Shown one piece after another: positions 1 to 10,828 of a DNA stretch of 64,000 nt. Where the stretch lies: positions 1,736,001 to 1,800,000 of the forward strand of contig JAACJO010000001.1 in NCBI GenBank assembly GCA_013368445.1. Direction: 5' to 3'. The notes beneath the pieces are model-generated. The model was not told where the DNA came from. It worked only from the letters and a program-made list of their open reading frames with translations, and made no database searches. The DNA is from Leucocoprinus leucothites (lineage: Eukaryota > Basidiomycota > Agaricomycetes > Agaricales > Agaricaceae). Within the stretch, counting starts at the first letter, position 1. The number at the start of each line of letters is the position of its first letter. The position numbers were made by a program, and so were the translations under genes.

Positions 1-149
1 CAGTCTGTACCTCATCAGCACTATCCTGAATGACCAACTCTTCGCAAACACCTACCAGCGCAGATGTACTCCATCTCCTGTCTCGGCGCCGGAATGAAAG
101 TATTGCTGTTACCGTAACCGCCAGGATTTCCTGTTTGCTGCTGATTCAT
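1..149 (-). CDS. RNA polymerases I/II/III subunit RPABC4 (Rpb12-like), 5' end only
   Basis: This is the start of a gene that runs off the left edge. Exon 1 (149 to 56) encodes a Gln/Gly-rich N-terminus ending MEYICA. A 51-bp intron (55 to 5, GTAGGT...TACAG) splits the next codon, and joining gives Y-I-C-A-D-C. That is the first CxxC zinc pair of the small zinc-ribbon subunit shared by all three nuclear RNA polymerases. The family is only about 60-70 residues, so most of the zinc ribbon lies outside the window. The short Gln/Gly/Asn-rich leader before MxYIC is common in fungal versions. The identification rests on a short stretch, but the splice restores exactly the expected motif. Confidence 0.72.
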
Positions 150-1000
150 GGTGAATGGAGTGCAGGCTGAAGAGCTGTTGTGATTTGTTTGGTTGAGATC
201 GTCGACACATTCTGGTTTAATTAGATGGCGTTGGTGCCTTGTTTCTACGAATAGCCCGGGTTGCTTATATATTCTGCATTCTACCGGTCACTGGCACATT
301 GGCAACCAGAGAGCACATACCCCGGAATAGAACCTGACACTTGATGATCTCTTGGGCAAGGAAACCAGGTAACTGTGCGATTTGATTCAACAATCATACT
401 ACACCCGCTGTACTGGTATTGTTGTTATAGGTCATCTCTCTGTCTGGTGTACCTGCCATGGGTGGTCGCATTCAAGCAGACAGATTTCCTCCCGTTGCCG
501 CTTCCAGAATTTCTGACATTTCCTTCTTTCTGATCTGCCGTACTCAGAATTGTCACCTGTAAATCGTCTCTTAACTACCACTTTCAACACGATCTCAGGG
601 TTGGGCTTTTCCAGGCTTTCCCTCTTTCTGCCTGTAGCTTTGGCCTCTCTCGAAAATGCAATGCGGTCATAGGAACGCCCGTACTCCGAAACTATACAAA
701 GGTACCGTTCGGACTGACTATCCCACCGCTCAAAGCAGCGATGGCATCATGCTCGTTTCGGTTGTCGTTCCAGAAAAAGCAACATGCATCTCCTTGCCGA
801 CAGCACAGTCTTTACAACAAAGGATCCCCTCGAGGAGCTGGTAATTGTAACGGATCCATGATCATGACAACACCACCGTGGGCTGTTTCTAAGGCATTTA
901 TCCTCCTTTATATGACTGAGTCTTCGCATCTCAACCCTCTCCCCAAGGTTGTCTGTTCCCCCAAGTCTCTGTATCTCATATCCCTCGTTAATTTTCCACA
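150..1000. other. Intergenic region, divergent promoters
   Basis: This region separates the RPABC4 start (left) from the Ser/Pro-rich gene (right), which are transcribed away from each other. It has pyrimidine-rich stretches near 480-650 and 940-1000. The overlapping short open frames at 656-1004 on both strands show no recognisable protein. No gene is supported here. Confidence 0.5.
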
Positions 1001-1863
1001 ATGACGTCCCTCCCTTCTTTCATTGAGCTCATGGAATCTCTTGGTCTTGAACAGACATCCCATTCACCTTCACCGGAGCTTTCGCCCTCCCTTTCGCCGG
1101 TGTCTTCCCCTTCTTCTTCACCTCAACTTGGTGATACTGCGGTACCTTCACCTCTGAGGTCCAGATCTAGTCCGTCTCTGAGGGACTTTTCTCCTCGACA
1201 CCGTACCCCTAGATACTCTCCCTATTCCGTGAGTAAATCACCCTCTCGAATAACGTCATTTTAGTAATTAACCTGAAAATCAATTAGTCTTATACTCGAC
1301 GAGGAAGCACTTCTTCCTCATCGTCTTCCGATCTCGAGTCAACAAAACCAGTGAGTAAATTGCCCGTATTAACTGGTAGTAAAAACACAGGGCTCATTTC
1401 CAATTCTGTAACTTTTCAGTCCTCTACATCACCCTCTCCCCCGTCTCTCCGCGCCAGACGATCTCGCAACCAACTGACTGTAAACGTCTACGGTTCCACT
1501 TCCGATCTCCCAGCATATACTCCAATCTCCAGCTACCTTAGACGCAAGACTCCTGGAGCGTCCCCAACATCACCAGGTTTCCCTCGCTCTGTAACATATG
1601 AGTCTGCCGATATCACACTCCCAATCTTACCCTCTTTTCCAAGCCCCGCCAGCACTGAATCCTCGTTACCCGAGACGCCTCAACCGGATGTCAGCTCCTC
1701 GCCCCGATCGTTTGACAAAGCTATGATCGCCACTGAATCCACCGAAGCGCGATCTCCAAGAACTCATCGTCGGTGGCACACTGGTGTCAGAATATCAACG
1801 CCACCTTTTTCGGCGGGATTCGATGATACCCACCGGCGACGCCTCGTTCCCCATCTTGTTTAA
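1001..1863 (+). CDS. Ser/Pro-rich hypothetical protein
   Basis: I do not recognise this protein. Three exons join cleanly in phase 0: 1001-1228, 1288-1350 and 1420-1863, with introns of 59 and 69 bp (GTGAGT donors, TTAG and TCAG acceptors). The product is about 244 residues. It starts MTSLPSFIELMESLGL, a possible short amphipathic helix, and is then almost entirely Ser/Pro/Thr with many SP and TP pairs, which are potential proline-directed kinase sites. A basic stretch follows exon 2, and the C-terminus is Arg-rich (RRWHTGVRI ... HRRRLVPHLV). No signal peptide or membrane segment is seen. The composition suggests an intrinsically disordered regulatory protein. The consistent splicing supports a real gene, but the function is unknown. 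Confidence 0.6.
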
Positions 1864-2344
1864 TCATTCCTTTTATATTGGACCTATACTTCTTTCTTAA
1901 AGTTGTGTTTCATTCCCCTCGTTTGCGTTCCTCATTGCATTTGGACTTTAAAAGCTGTAATATTGGCACACTTATTCGCATTCGTTCTTACAACCTCCAT
2001 GTCAACCGGTCGTTGTGGGAGCTCACGTTCGTTCGAACAGGACTTCATATTGACTTCCGTTTCGGAACTATCTGTTGCTAGGGTAATCACACTCGTTTGT
2101 ACTCAGTATTGGCGCCCCTTTCTCAATTGAGAATATCCCTGTAGCTTCCCCACATACATTTCTCTTTGGGAAGGCGAAATCAAGGCAAAATTATCATAGT
2201 CTATTTTGCTCCACTTGATTCAAGGATCGTAACCAAGCTGTACAGTGTAGTCATGATGTAATGGAAATGCAAGTCGGCAAGTCCGACCATATCGTGAAAT
2301 CTGATCACCAGGGCAGAATTTCAGGGAACAGAGAGCAAAACAAA
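1864..2344. other. Convergent intergenic region
   Basis: This is 3' flanking sequence between two convergent genes. It is AT-richer than its neighbours and presumably holds both 3' UTRs. The open frames at 1878-2130 show no protein features. Nothing else is seen. Confidence 0.4.
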
Positions 2345-3649
2345 TCAGTCGTGGTCCTCCTCCTCTGGTCCTGGGCATTGCAACGACATCTCCTCTTGAC
2401 TCTCGTACTCTGTTCCACAATAGAAACAGTACGCGTAGGTTGTCCGGAGATAGGAAAGCACGAGGTGGAGTCGGTCCTGTGGCTACTACCGATGTTAGTA
2501 ACACAGGCTTCCATAGAGTAGTAATAACAAACCTGAAGACGTAGGAACTGGACTGCCTCTTCTAAGAAATCATAGTCGTACTCCTGGTTTAACTCGACAA
2601 GTTTTTTCTTTTCTTTGTCCGGAGTTATCGTCCTCGTTGTCACGGTTCTACCTTCTTCGTCCTCACCATCCTCCAGATCTCTCTCGGTCAAGGCGGAGAG
2701 CGCGTCTGCCTGCATCTGTCTGTGAAGACGATCCTGTATCGTTTCACCGGCGTTGGCCACTTGAGCATATTGTTCGTGGTGCAGCACAAGAGCTTCCATC
2801 AAACCACTTGGAAACGTCTCTGGCTTGTTCGGATTCAGCCACAAAACGTTGAGCTGATATGGGTTACTATCATGATCACCGGTTATCGAGAAGAGCAACA
2901 GCCGCGCACATACCGTTTTACCTGCCTTTTCGTCAAGGGTCGAGCACGTTCGTTGTGCTGGTCCTGAGATGCGGATACAGGTTTTCAAGATCTCGCAGTC
3001 AACGAGAAGGCGAAGGTCAACACACCCAGTTTAGCCTCGGACTTGCGTTGCTCGTATTCTTGCCTCGCACGGTCGCGAAACGACCTGTGGGTCGATTCTT
3101 CTTCCATTTTCGCCATCTTTGTGATTCGATCATTGGTACCCGGGGAGCAAGCTCGTTTCACGGATCCTATCCCCTTCTTTCCTAGAGACAACATAAACTG
3201 CCTTAGCTGGGTTGGCGCGTAGTGACTAGGCACATACCCGTCCACTCGTTTAACGGCAATGGTTCAGTCTTGTGTTGAGGAGGTGAGGGTGACTTTCTGA
3301 CCGACTGTTCAGTGTTCTCCTGGCTCTCTTGTATTGGTACCTTTGACTGTTGTCCAAGCGGCTGGCCGGGTGTGAAGCCCATTTTCATCATCATAGCCAG
3401 AGCCTTGCTTCCGGAACCAACGCCGGATAGTTCTTCCTCTTGCGCCTTCTCGAATAAACTTTTGCTCAGCCCCTCTTCTCTTGACTCGAGCTCCCGCTGA
3501 CGCTTGGCTTTTGTTCGGTTGCTCACATTCTTTTCTCGTGATTTCTTGAAAGCCTCTTTTCGAAGTTGACTGTACGTCTTTGGTGGGTTTGAATCCTGAG
3601 CGGTGCTTGCCAGGAACTTGTCAGAGAGGTAATCATCGTCGTCAGACAT
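2345..3649 (-). CDS. G-patch domain-containing protein 11 (GPATCH11/CCDC75-like)
   Basis: The product begins MSDDDDYLSDKFL, the acidic start typical of this family. It continues with a basic coiled stretch (KKSREKNVSNRTKAKRQRE) and a G-patch: MMMKMGFTPGQPLGQ ... EPLPLNEWTGKKGIGS. The 56-bp intron 3237-3182 splits the G-patch and restores TGKKGIG. Later exons give AQRTCSTLD, a Glu-rich region, and the family's C-terminal zinc-finger-like segment YCFYCGTEY ... CPGPEEEDHD. Further introns lie near 3027-2970, 2910-2850 and 2534-2470. G-patch proteins usually bind RNA or activate DEAH helicases, and vertebrate GPATCH11 has been linked to kinetochores (CENP-Y). An upstream in-frame Met at 3667 exists, but the conserved MSDDDDY start is preferred. 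Confidence 0.85.
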
Positions 3650-3929
3650 GAAATCAGCGCAAGTCACGTCCTAGATCTTAAGAGGTGTAACAATTTCTTA
3701 GTCCGTTTATGGAAAGACAAAGCACCAAATATCCACGGTAAAACAGCATCGTAATTGAGCCCTAAACGAAACTGCTACTACAAGTTGCAACTAACTAAAC
3801 CATCACCAGTGCACAGACTGCCAGATGCAAAGGCAAAATAATCAATGGCGCTCAACGATCATATCAGAAAACATAATGGGACATAACAGTGTAAGGGACA
3901 TGAGTAAGCGCAACAGGAAGCTACGGTCA

Positions 3930-5087
3930 TCAAGCAGCAACGGCAGGGGCGGCAGTAGTTGTATCGGTATCAGCAGGGGCGACTTCATCCTGGGTGTCTT
4001 CAACCGGGGTGTTCACAGCAATCTTGACAGCGATCGGTCGACCGCCAACCTCCATGCCCTGGAGAGCCTCAATCGCTTTCTTCTGCTCTGTTTCGTTGCC
4101 GACATCAACAAAACCGTACCCCTTGCTCATCCTGGGACGGCCCCAACGTCTGCGAACAACGCGAGCGGAGACAACGTCAATACCGGCCTCAGTGAAAAGA
4201 GCAGAGAGCCCAGCATCATCAATATTGAACCCGAGGTTGGCGACAAAGAGCATGTTCTGTGAGGGCTCGCCCACGGGATCTTGACCAACAGGACGGGGAG
4301 CACGAGGTCTGAATCTACGGCGGTTTTTCTTAGTGGCGGGTGCGGACTCAGCGGGTGATGCTTCGCCCTCTGCACTGACACCAGGTTCGGCCTCCGTAGC
4401 AGCTTCTGCTTTGGCCCTGACCTTGCGCTGGAAATGAAATGAGGGTATATACTAATTGATTGCTAGAGCATGACTTACAGGAGCCTTCTTCTTCTTCTTC
4501 TTGGGCTTGGCTGCCGCGTCTGTACCAGTGGCAGTTTCCTCAGTCTTGGGGGCCTCACCATCGGCCTCTGCTTCAGTGACTTCCCCAGGAACGGCCTTTC
4601 CGCCACGTCTGCCGGGTCTCCTCTTGAATCTACGCTCCCTCCTCTCCTTTTGATCGGCGGGCCTCGCGATCTCGACGATCACTGGGCGACCATCAAGCTC
4701 CTCCTTGTTGAGTGTGTCGACGGCCTTCTGTGCTGCCTCTTCAGTGGTCAAAGCAACGAATCCATATCCGGCGGACTGTTGGCCACGCATGATAACTTGG
4801 ACGGACAATCTGGGTGCATATATGCAATCATTAGTGCGAGTGTGGGGCTGTGCATGCGAAAAACTTACACGTCGTCCTTGACGGGGTCAAAGAAAGCCTT
4901 CAGCCCATCGTCCGTAGTAGAGTACGCAAGATTTCCGGCAAAAACCTGGCGCGGGGTTAGTGGCGGATGGATTGTGGCGAAAGGGGAAAGGAGATACCTT
5001 GAATCCGGGGGTCTCTTCAACAACCGTGTCTTGCGCAGTCGGAGGCACGCCATTCTCGGTGACCTGGGCGTCTTGGGCGTCAGACAT
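3930..5087 (-). CDS. Two-RRM RNA-binding protein
   Basis: Four exons encode two RNA recognition motifs. RRM1 is split by introns: VFAGNLAYSTTDDG (RNP2) before, then SAGYGFVALTTEE (RNP1). A basic/Glu/Ala linker follows (RRERRFKRRPGRRGGK, then KPKKKKKKAP), then RRM2 with LFVANLGFNIDD (RNP2) and KGYGFVDVGN (RNP1). The C-terminus is an acidic/Ala/Thr tail. The start MSDAQDAQVTENG at 5087 is the only good Met before RRM1. The pattern fits a fungal 29-kDa-type ribonucleoprotein. Targets cannot be inferred. The basic linker could act in nuclear import. Confidence 0.8.
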
Positions 5088-5729
5088 GACGATTTCGTTG
5101 AACTGGTGGGTTTGTATAGGGGGGGATGAACTTGGTGAACCGGTTTTTTCGTGTCAAACTTGGAGGTTAAGGAAAAAAAGACGCGATGGTGCGACAGGCT
5201 TTTATGCATGTAAACACAGCACAACTTAGCCGAATATAGGCATCACACATGTCGCCATGACAGTCCAACAAAATCTGTTCCACACGCCAGCGCAGACATC
5301 TACACTGATGGGCTTCATTTTAGTCCAAGGACGTATAGCAGATAGGGAGGTGAAGGTGTTGCGGATATGGCAGAGTTAGCATAAGCAGAACGTTGGCGCA
5401 AAGACGTACAGACGACAAATTATGACTATCAGGTGAGAATTCGGGATCGGTTGCCACTTGGCCAAGAAAAATGATGTTCCTATCAGAGCCAAGCGGGACT
5501 CCATTCCAAGGGTGGAATAATAAAACTTCAGCCACCCATGCCCGTACGGGTCCGTGCGCGCCACCCGATCGGGAACAACCGAATCCAGACTACAAAGCCG
5601 GGAGAGCACGCGCTAGCTTGACAACAGCTTTTTCCTCGCTCCTACCTCGACGACCTTGGCCCCCCTGCTGGCCTTTTCATTCTTTTGACTCTTCCATTCT
5701 TTCAACCACTCAACACGTAAAATCTGAGC
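5088..5729. other. Intergenic region, divergent promoters with a CT-rich leader
   Basis: This stretch separates the divergent two-RRM gene and GH128 gene. Just before the GH128 start (about 5630-5710) there is a strong pyrimidine tract (ctcttccattctttcaacc and similar), a common core-promoter feature of highly expressed fungal genes. No coding sequence is recognised. Confidence 0.45.
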
Positions 5730-7019
5730 ATGGCCGTCGTGAAATTACTCAACCTTCTGGCAATCTCTTGCCTTGCCGTCATTGCGTCCTTGGGGCCAGT
5801 CCCTGCTGCAGCCCTTTCGGTTGACACCCACCTGCCTCGTCACAATCTTCACCATGCTATTGCCGCAAAGAAGAGGCGCGGAACTTCCTCCAAGCGCTGC
5901 AAACCGCGTGCTACCCCTGCCCCCGAGTCCACCAAGACTTCCTCCGCTCCCAAGCCCACCAAGACTTCAAACTCGGGATCCAGCGGTTCCAATAATGGAA
6001 ACAACGGCAATGGCGGTGACAATGGAAACGACGATGACGGTGATGACAATGACAACTCTGGCTCCAATAGCGGCAGTGGTGGTTCCGGCAAGGCTGGTCT
6101 CGCCTGGCCTTTAGGCAATGATCCCTCCATTAAGAACTTCAAGAGTTGGAAGGTCAACAAGTAAGAGCTCACCTTGACTCTGAACGATTTTGGCCTAATT
6201 TCCCTCAAGGTACTACACCTGGAGTCCTTGGTGTGTTGACTCCGCCAACTCTGTCGGTATGAAGTGTTGCCCTATGCTGTGGGGCTCAAAGCAGATCGGT
6301 GATTTCACCAAGTTGGTCAAGCCCGGTTACGCGAACTGTGCTATGGGTCCGAATGAGTATGTGAAATCCTGCGATATTAGCTACCTCGCCCTTATCATAT
6401 CCACAGGCCCAATCAATCCGGCCAATCTGATATGTCGCCCGCGGATGGTGCCAACCTCTGGTGGAAATACCTGAACCCCCTCAAGGACCAGGGCTACTTC
6501 CTTGTCTCACCCGCCTGCACTAACGCTCCATCTGGTAAGACTTGGATCAAGGATTTCTTGGACCACTGCAATGGCTGTCATGTAAGTGGTGCTGATCCAG
6601 TTAGATTCTTGTTGACTGATTCCTTCGCCCAGATTGACGCCCTTGCTCTCCACTGGTACGGCACCGATGCCCAGCAATTCATTGACTATGTTTCCGACTT
6701 TTACAACACTTTCAAGAAGCCCATCTGGGTTACCGAGTTCGCTTGCCAGAACTTCTCCGGTGACGGTAAAGGTCAATGCAGCTATGACGAGGTTTTCGCT
6801 TTCATGCGCAAAGTTACCTCCTGGATGGACAGCACTTGGTATGTCCAGGAATACTTTGCATTCGGTACGTGATTGTGTGAGCAGTTCCCTTGAAACCTGG
6901 TTAACCCAATGATCGCTTCAGGTGCCATGCACGACATGTACAATGTCAACCCAGCCAACCAGCTCTTGAGCTCCAGTGGAAAACCTACCGACCTTGGTCG
7001 TCTCTACATCGGTCTTTGA
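5730..7019 (+). CDS. Secreted GH128-type endo-beta-1,3-glucanase
   Basis: The product has a signal peptide (MAVVKLLNLLAISCLAVIAS ...), a basic segment, a Thr/Ser/Lys/Pro stretch and a long Gly/Asn/Asp/Ser linker (about residues 75-120). The catalytic domain begins GLAWPLGND and includes YYTWSPWCVDSANS, CCPMLWG, MGPNEPNQSGQSDMSP, ALALHWYGTDAQQF and KPIWVTEFAC. The GPNEPN and WVTEFAC Glu residues match the acid/base and nucleophile positions expected of GH128. The intron at about 6358-6408 interrupts the catalytic Glu codon (GA|G), and its removal restores NEPN. The family cleaves beta-1,3-glucan, so substrates could be the fungus's own wall (remodelling, autolysis) or other fungi. It ends TGA at 7017. 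Confidence 0.85.
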
Positions 7020-7426
7020 GGAATCTCGTTACTCAATCTATTTCAGTTGTCATAAAGGAATTTTTATGATTTAACACGTATACCCTTGCTCAACACTTAT
7101 TCATGAGGGAGGCTCTATCCTCTCACTTTATTCTAGCCTTTCTGGATTACATTGATGCAGGTTGTCTACTGTAATTCTGCATGTTCGATTTGATATTGTG
7201 CACATCAGTCGTGCGATTCTGTAAATACGTTGCTGGACTCAATGCAAAGTTTAAACTGGCCTGTAGTCGCCAACCCGTTTAATAATATAATTTCACACTT
7301 ATGTAAGATGTCCCGGCGCTGTACTACCCGCGACCTCTGGGAATATGATAGCTGTATTGTTGACCGTGGTTATGTGCGGAGTCAATTAACCTGTCGTTTT
7401 ACAAGTTGTAACCTACTCCCAGGAGG
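7020..7426. other. Intergenic region
   Basis: This is the 3' flank of GH128 and the upstream region of the AhpD-like gene. It is AT-rich at 7020-7200, as expected of a 3' UTR. The short open frame at 7230-7466 has no recognisable features. Confidence 0.4.
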
Positions 7427-8641
7427 ATGGTCAAGCATCTACCCCCGTCCATCAAACATCTCCTAAGTTTACGCAATCCACATTCCTATCCTAGTCCTCC
7501 ACTTGCGAAACTAAATGAGACCTTCACGAAGACCTTTCGGGATGCCCAACTCAAGAAAGCAGAGACCGGCTGGCTTGTATTAACTGTTAGTTTCCCCTCT
7601 CCCTGCGCCGGCTACAATTAATGATATACAGACATGCACTTTACTCACGGCAAATCGACCTTCAGCCGTTGGGCATCTATATCGCTTTGTAACTCGGGGG
7701 GTGGGAGAGGATGATTGCTTCCCAAACAAGCTTCATATTCCAAGTGCAATCAACAAAGCAGCTCTCATGAGGGAATCGGCACTCAAGAGTGTCATTTTTG
7801 TGGGGGTTCCCCGCGTGTGTGCTTACATGTGCATTTGGCCAATAACGCCTACTGATACACTTTTCAGGTCATTCTTTCTCTCACTGCACTACATGAGGTT
7901 CTGGATGGCGAAGTCAAACAGGCCCTAAGAACACGATCACGCAGGTTCGTATCTCCCATTGGCCATATTTTGCCGCGGTGTATCAGCACCAGGCTATTCT
8001 AAACTCTCACTTCGGAAACAACCTTACTTTTTAGAGCCGCAACCCCCGAGAACATCGAATCAACCGTGAAGCGGGGAAGAGCACTCTGGGATTCAATTTA
8101 CGCGCCTCATGCAGATAAACTCCACGACAAACTAGGGTCTTACCATCCGGACTTCATCTGTGAGTACACGTTGCCAGCGTTCTGACGCTTTCCTTCCAAT
8201 CGCAGCCCTGTGGAAGACTTCTCCTTCGGCCGATCTGGCACTTATCTGATTTCACCCAATCCCTTCCCAAGAGATCCATTGCTGAATTTCTCTCCAGCTT
8301 TCATCATCCAGAGCTATGGGACAGTCCTCGCGCCCTTGCCGGGGCATACAAGGACTTACCCCGAAAGCTCCAGTCTAGAAGATCTCGATCAAGGTAATCT
8401 AAGTCGAGCCTTAGGCTCTATTGTCGGGATCGCAACTCTCCGTTCGGAGGGAAGGGTCGGGCCCCAGCTAGTGAGCCATGCATTTGGGTTACTAAAGGCT
8501 CGATATACAGATGGTCAAAACGAAGAGGATGCGTGGCTTTCTAGCGACGAGGGTACTGAATGGGTTATTCGAACTGTGGATGAAATTCTCGATGCAGTGT
8601 CATCAGAAGCGAAGGGTGACCACATTCAGGTGAAATTGTGA
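7427..8641 (+). CDS. AhpD-like (carboxymuconolactone decarboxylase superfamily) protein
   Basis: The joined exons begin [15 protein letters not shown] and include [88 protein letters not shown] and [17 protein letters not shown], then a hydrophilic tail. The segment [20 protein letters not shown] and the helical AGxx repeats resemble fungal AhpD-like proteins of unknown activity. No CxxC redox pair is seen, so peroxidase activity is not implied. The last intron (8160-8297, 138 bp) is unusually long for this window. Splicing there yields HPDFISFIIQSYG, whereas an internal CAG at 8203-8205 would lead to a stop. The family call is from memory and moderate. Confidence 0.55.
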
Positions 8642-9035
8642 AGCGAAAGAAGGTCGGGTGACTTATATCTCCTGGTGGACGTACCTACATTTGAATTGCG
8701 GCGTGTATTGATATTACTTGATTAACCCATCACTTTTGCCTCGCTTTGATTACACGTGAGGCTAGATAGCGCTATCTGAGATATTTTCCTTCACATTATC
8801 GATAAGCGGAGGTATCAAGCTTATTTTGGACTCGGAAACCCCAATCTTTGACCTGGTGTGTCCAAAATAATCCCCGAAAAAGTTAATTCACAGAACTTCG
8901 ATAACGTCATTCATTTAAGAAGAGAGCCTAACATGTTTGAATACATACACAATGACTATCATACAAAAGTCCGATGCAATGCGAGAGTAAAAGATCAGAG
9001 AACAAGAGTGGAAACCCAAGGTATATCAGAAGAAT
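8642..9035. other. Convergent intergenic region
   Basis: AT-rich sequence between the 3' ends of the AhpD-like and DUF6593 genes. No gene or structured element is evident. Confidence 0.4.
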
Positions 9036-9851
9036 TTACAAATTCCAGGCCGCACAAAACCGGAAGAGCATGGCGGTCACAGTGACCATATCCATAATGG
9101 GCGGATGCATCTTTTACTCGAGTCAGCCCCCAGAACGCTTCAAACCAGACAAAGCACTCACCACGGTGCCAGCACCTGCATTGCGAACAAAATGAAGTTC
9201 CCCATAGACGTCGCCAATTTGGTAGCGTGTAGGGCGTGTCGGATGGAAAAAGGCAATAACAGTACCATTTGCGTCTTGTAGCTGGAAACCATCGTATCAA
9301 GACTGATGAGAAAGAAGTAAGGTCGAGAATTAGGCTTACCACAATATCTGCATTCGTGGCGCTAGGACGCCATCGGTATTGCAGACCATCAGGACCATTG
9401 AAAACACGGGAACCCTGTCCGTATCATGAGCCTGAGTACACGCGTACTCGATCAGCTCAGAGGTCACGTACGGAGGCTCGAGGGTCCACTCGGACAAGAT
9501 CAGACATAGGAAGTGTGTTCTGGTATACGTAACTTTGAGTGTCTACAGTCACGGAAACAGTAATGAATAGCCAACCTTTCCAATGACGATACGACCGAGG
9601 CCGCCATTTGCTGACCATTCCAGCCGTGCAACACGATCTTCCTTGTTCGGGCGAATGGCTCGCCAGAGCGTTGTCGTGCTCTGACCATTTGCCGCAACAG
9701 ATGTCTGGAGAGCAAGTTACTCGCTTATGGCATATTGCTGGGTGTGGCCACGAACCTGGAAGCGATAGAGAACGCCCCATGAGTTAAAGAGCTGACTCTC
9801 TCTCGGGTCTTGGTTGGTCCAGGATAGGATGTCGTTAGAGGCTGTCGTCAT
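9036..9851 (-). CDS. DUF6593 domain protein
   Basis: About six exons join to a small protein starting MTTASNDILSWTNQDPRESQ. Key segments are WGVLYRFQ, TTTLWRAIRP, VARLEWSANGGLGRIVIGK, VFNGPDGLQYRWRPS, GTVIAFFHPTRPTRYQIGD and GELHFVRNAGAGT, ending MDMVTVTAMLFRFCAAWNL. This order (an RALWRA-like core, 'FxGxDGxxYRWR', then 'AxFHP') is that of DUF6593, a family expanded in agaric fungi with no known function and an expected all-beta fold. No signal peptide is evident. The introns are about 50-60 bp. The stop is TAA at 9038-9036. Confidence 0.72.
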
Positions 9852-10257
9852 CTTAACGGAAGGGAGGTAGATATCAAAAGGTTTTGGCAGAAACTTGATT
9901 GTATTCTGACTTATATACCTCAAGGGAGAGAGGTCGCACAAGTTTTGCATTGATTGATGACTGCAAAAGATCGGGAACGTGGACATATTGCGACAAAATA
10001 AAAATGCAGACGCTTCAAAACGTGTCGAAACAGAAGTCAAGGGTTCCAGCCGCCTTGGTCTGTGGAGCAAAGCTCCGATTATGAACTGGTTGTATGGGTG
10101 ATCGAGAAGCGTGTGCCTCTTAGGCGCCAGAAGGGTGCTTGAGCTCGGTGTTGGTGTCACAAGAAGCCATATGCCGTTTTCCATAAATTTTGTCCGCTCA
10201 TAAACCGTCATGGGAGGCCAGAAAGCCGGTGAGATAAATCCAACCCCGACCATGATT

Positions 10258-10760
10258 CTATGGATTGATTAGTGGTGAGATCATACACGAGGTATCCCGC
10301 TTTGGAAAGCCGCGAGGCAGCAGTAGATCTGGTGGTACCAGGTCCCCAACGTGTAACCTGCGACCGGGGTTCGGGTCAACATGCCAATGTCGTGCAGGGT
10401 AAGCTGTTCCCGGCCGAGGGGCACGGGAGATAAGGAAGATCTGCAAAATGCCTAAAACTTCTCAAGAGAGAATTCTGAGTAAAATGCATCGTATGGATCT
10501 CGTTCAGAGCAAGAGAAGATTGAGCGCCGAATGCCTTTAAGTTCGTCGATCAGCTGAGAAATTAAATTCCATTCAGATTGTTTACTGAGCCCGAAAGCAC
10601 CTGTTGTTGAACAATGACATCTGAACAGTACGTATCTAGTTTTTGGGAAGGATAAGATAGTAAGTAACCCGCGAACCTTTCAAGTCTGCAGTCGAGTTGG
10701 TGGTCTCTAGTAGTATAAGTCCAGCTTCGAACACGGACGACAGAAGGCACTAAATCAATC
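10258..10760 (-). other. Unresolved coding-like stretch, possible gene or gene remnant
   Basis: Several frames on the minus strand read like real protein but do not join into one model. From about 10735 one frame gives SSVFEAGLILLETTN. From about 10600 another gives GLSKQSEWNLISQLIDELKG, IRRSIFSCSERDPYDAFYSE, ending FSLEKF then a stop. From about 10430 there is SPVPLGREQLTLHDIGMLTR, then TPVAGYTLGTWYHQ. Candidate introns are present but I could not find a start codon or a consistent 3' end. The first segment faintly resembles the C-terminal helices of fungal-specific transcription factors, but this is only an impression. It may be a degraded gene, or a gene with non-standard splicing. It lies between uL11m and DUF6593 on the same strand. 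Confidence 0.3.
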
Positions 10761-10828
10761 AAAGAAGAGATGCATGAGAATACCGGCGGAAAAAAGTCGA
10801 GAGTAGTGACTCACAGTCCAACGTATGG

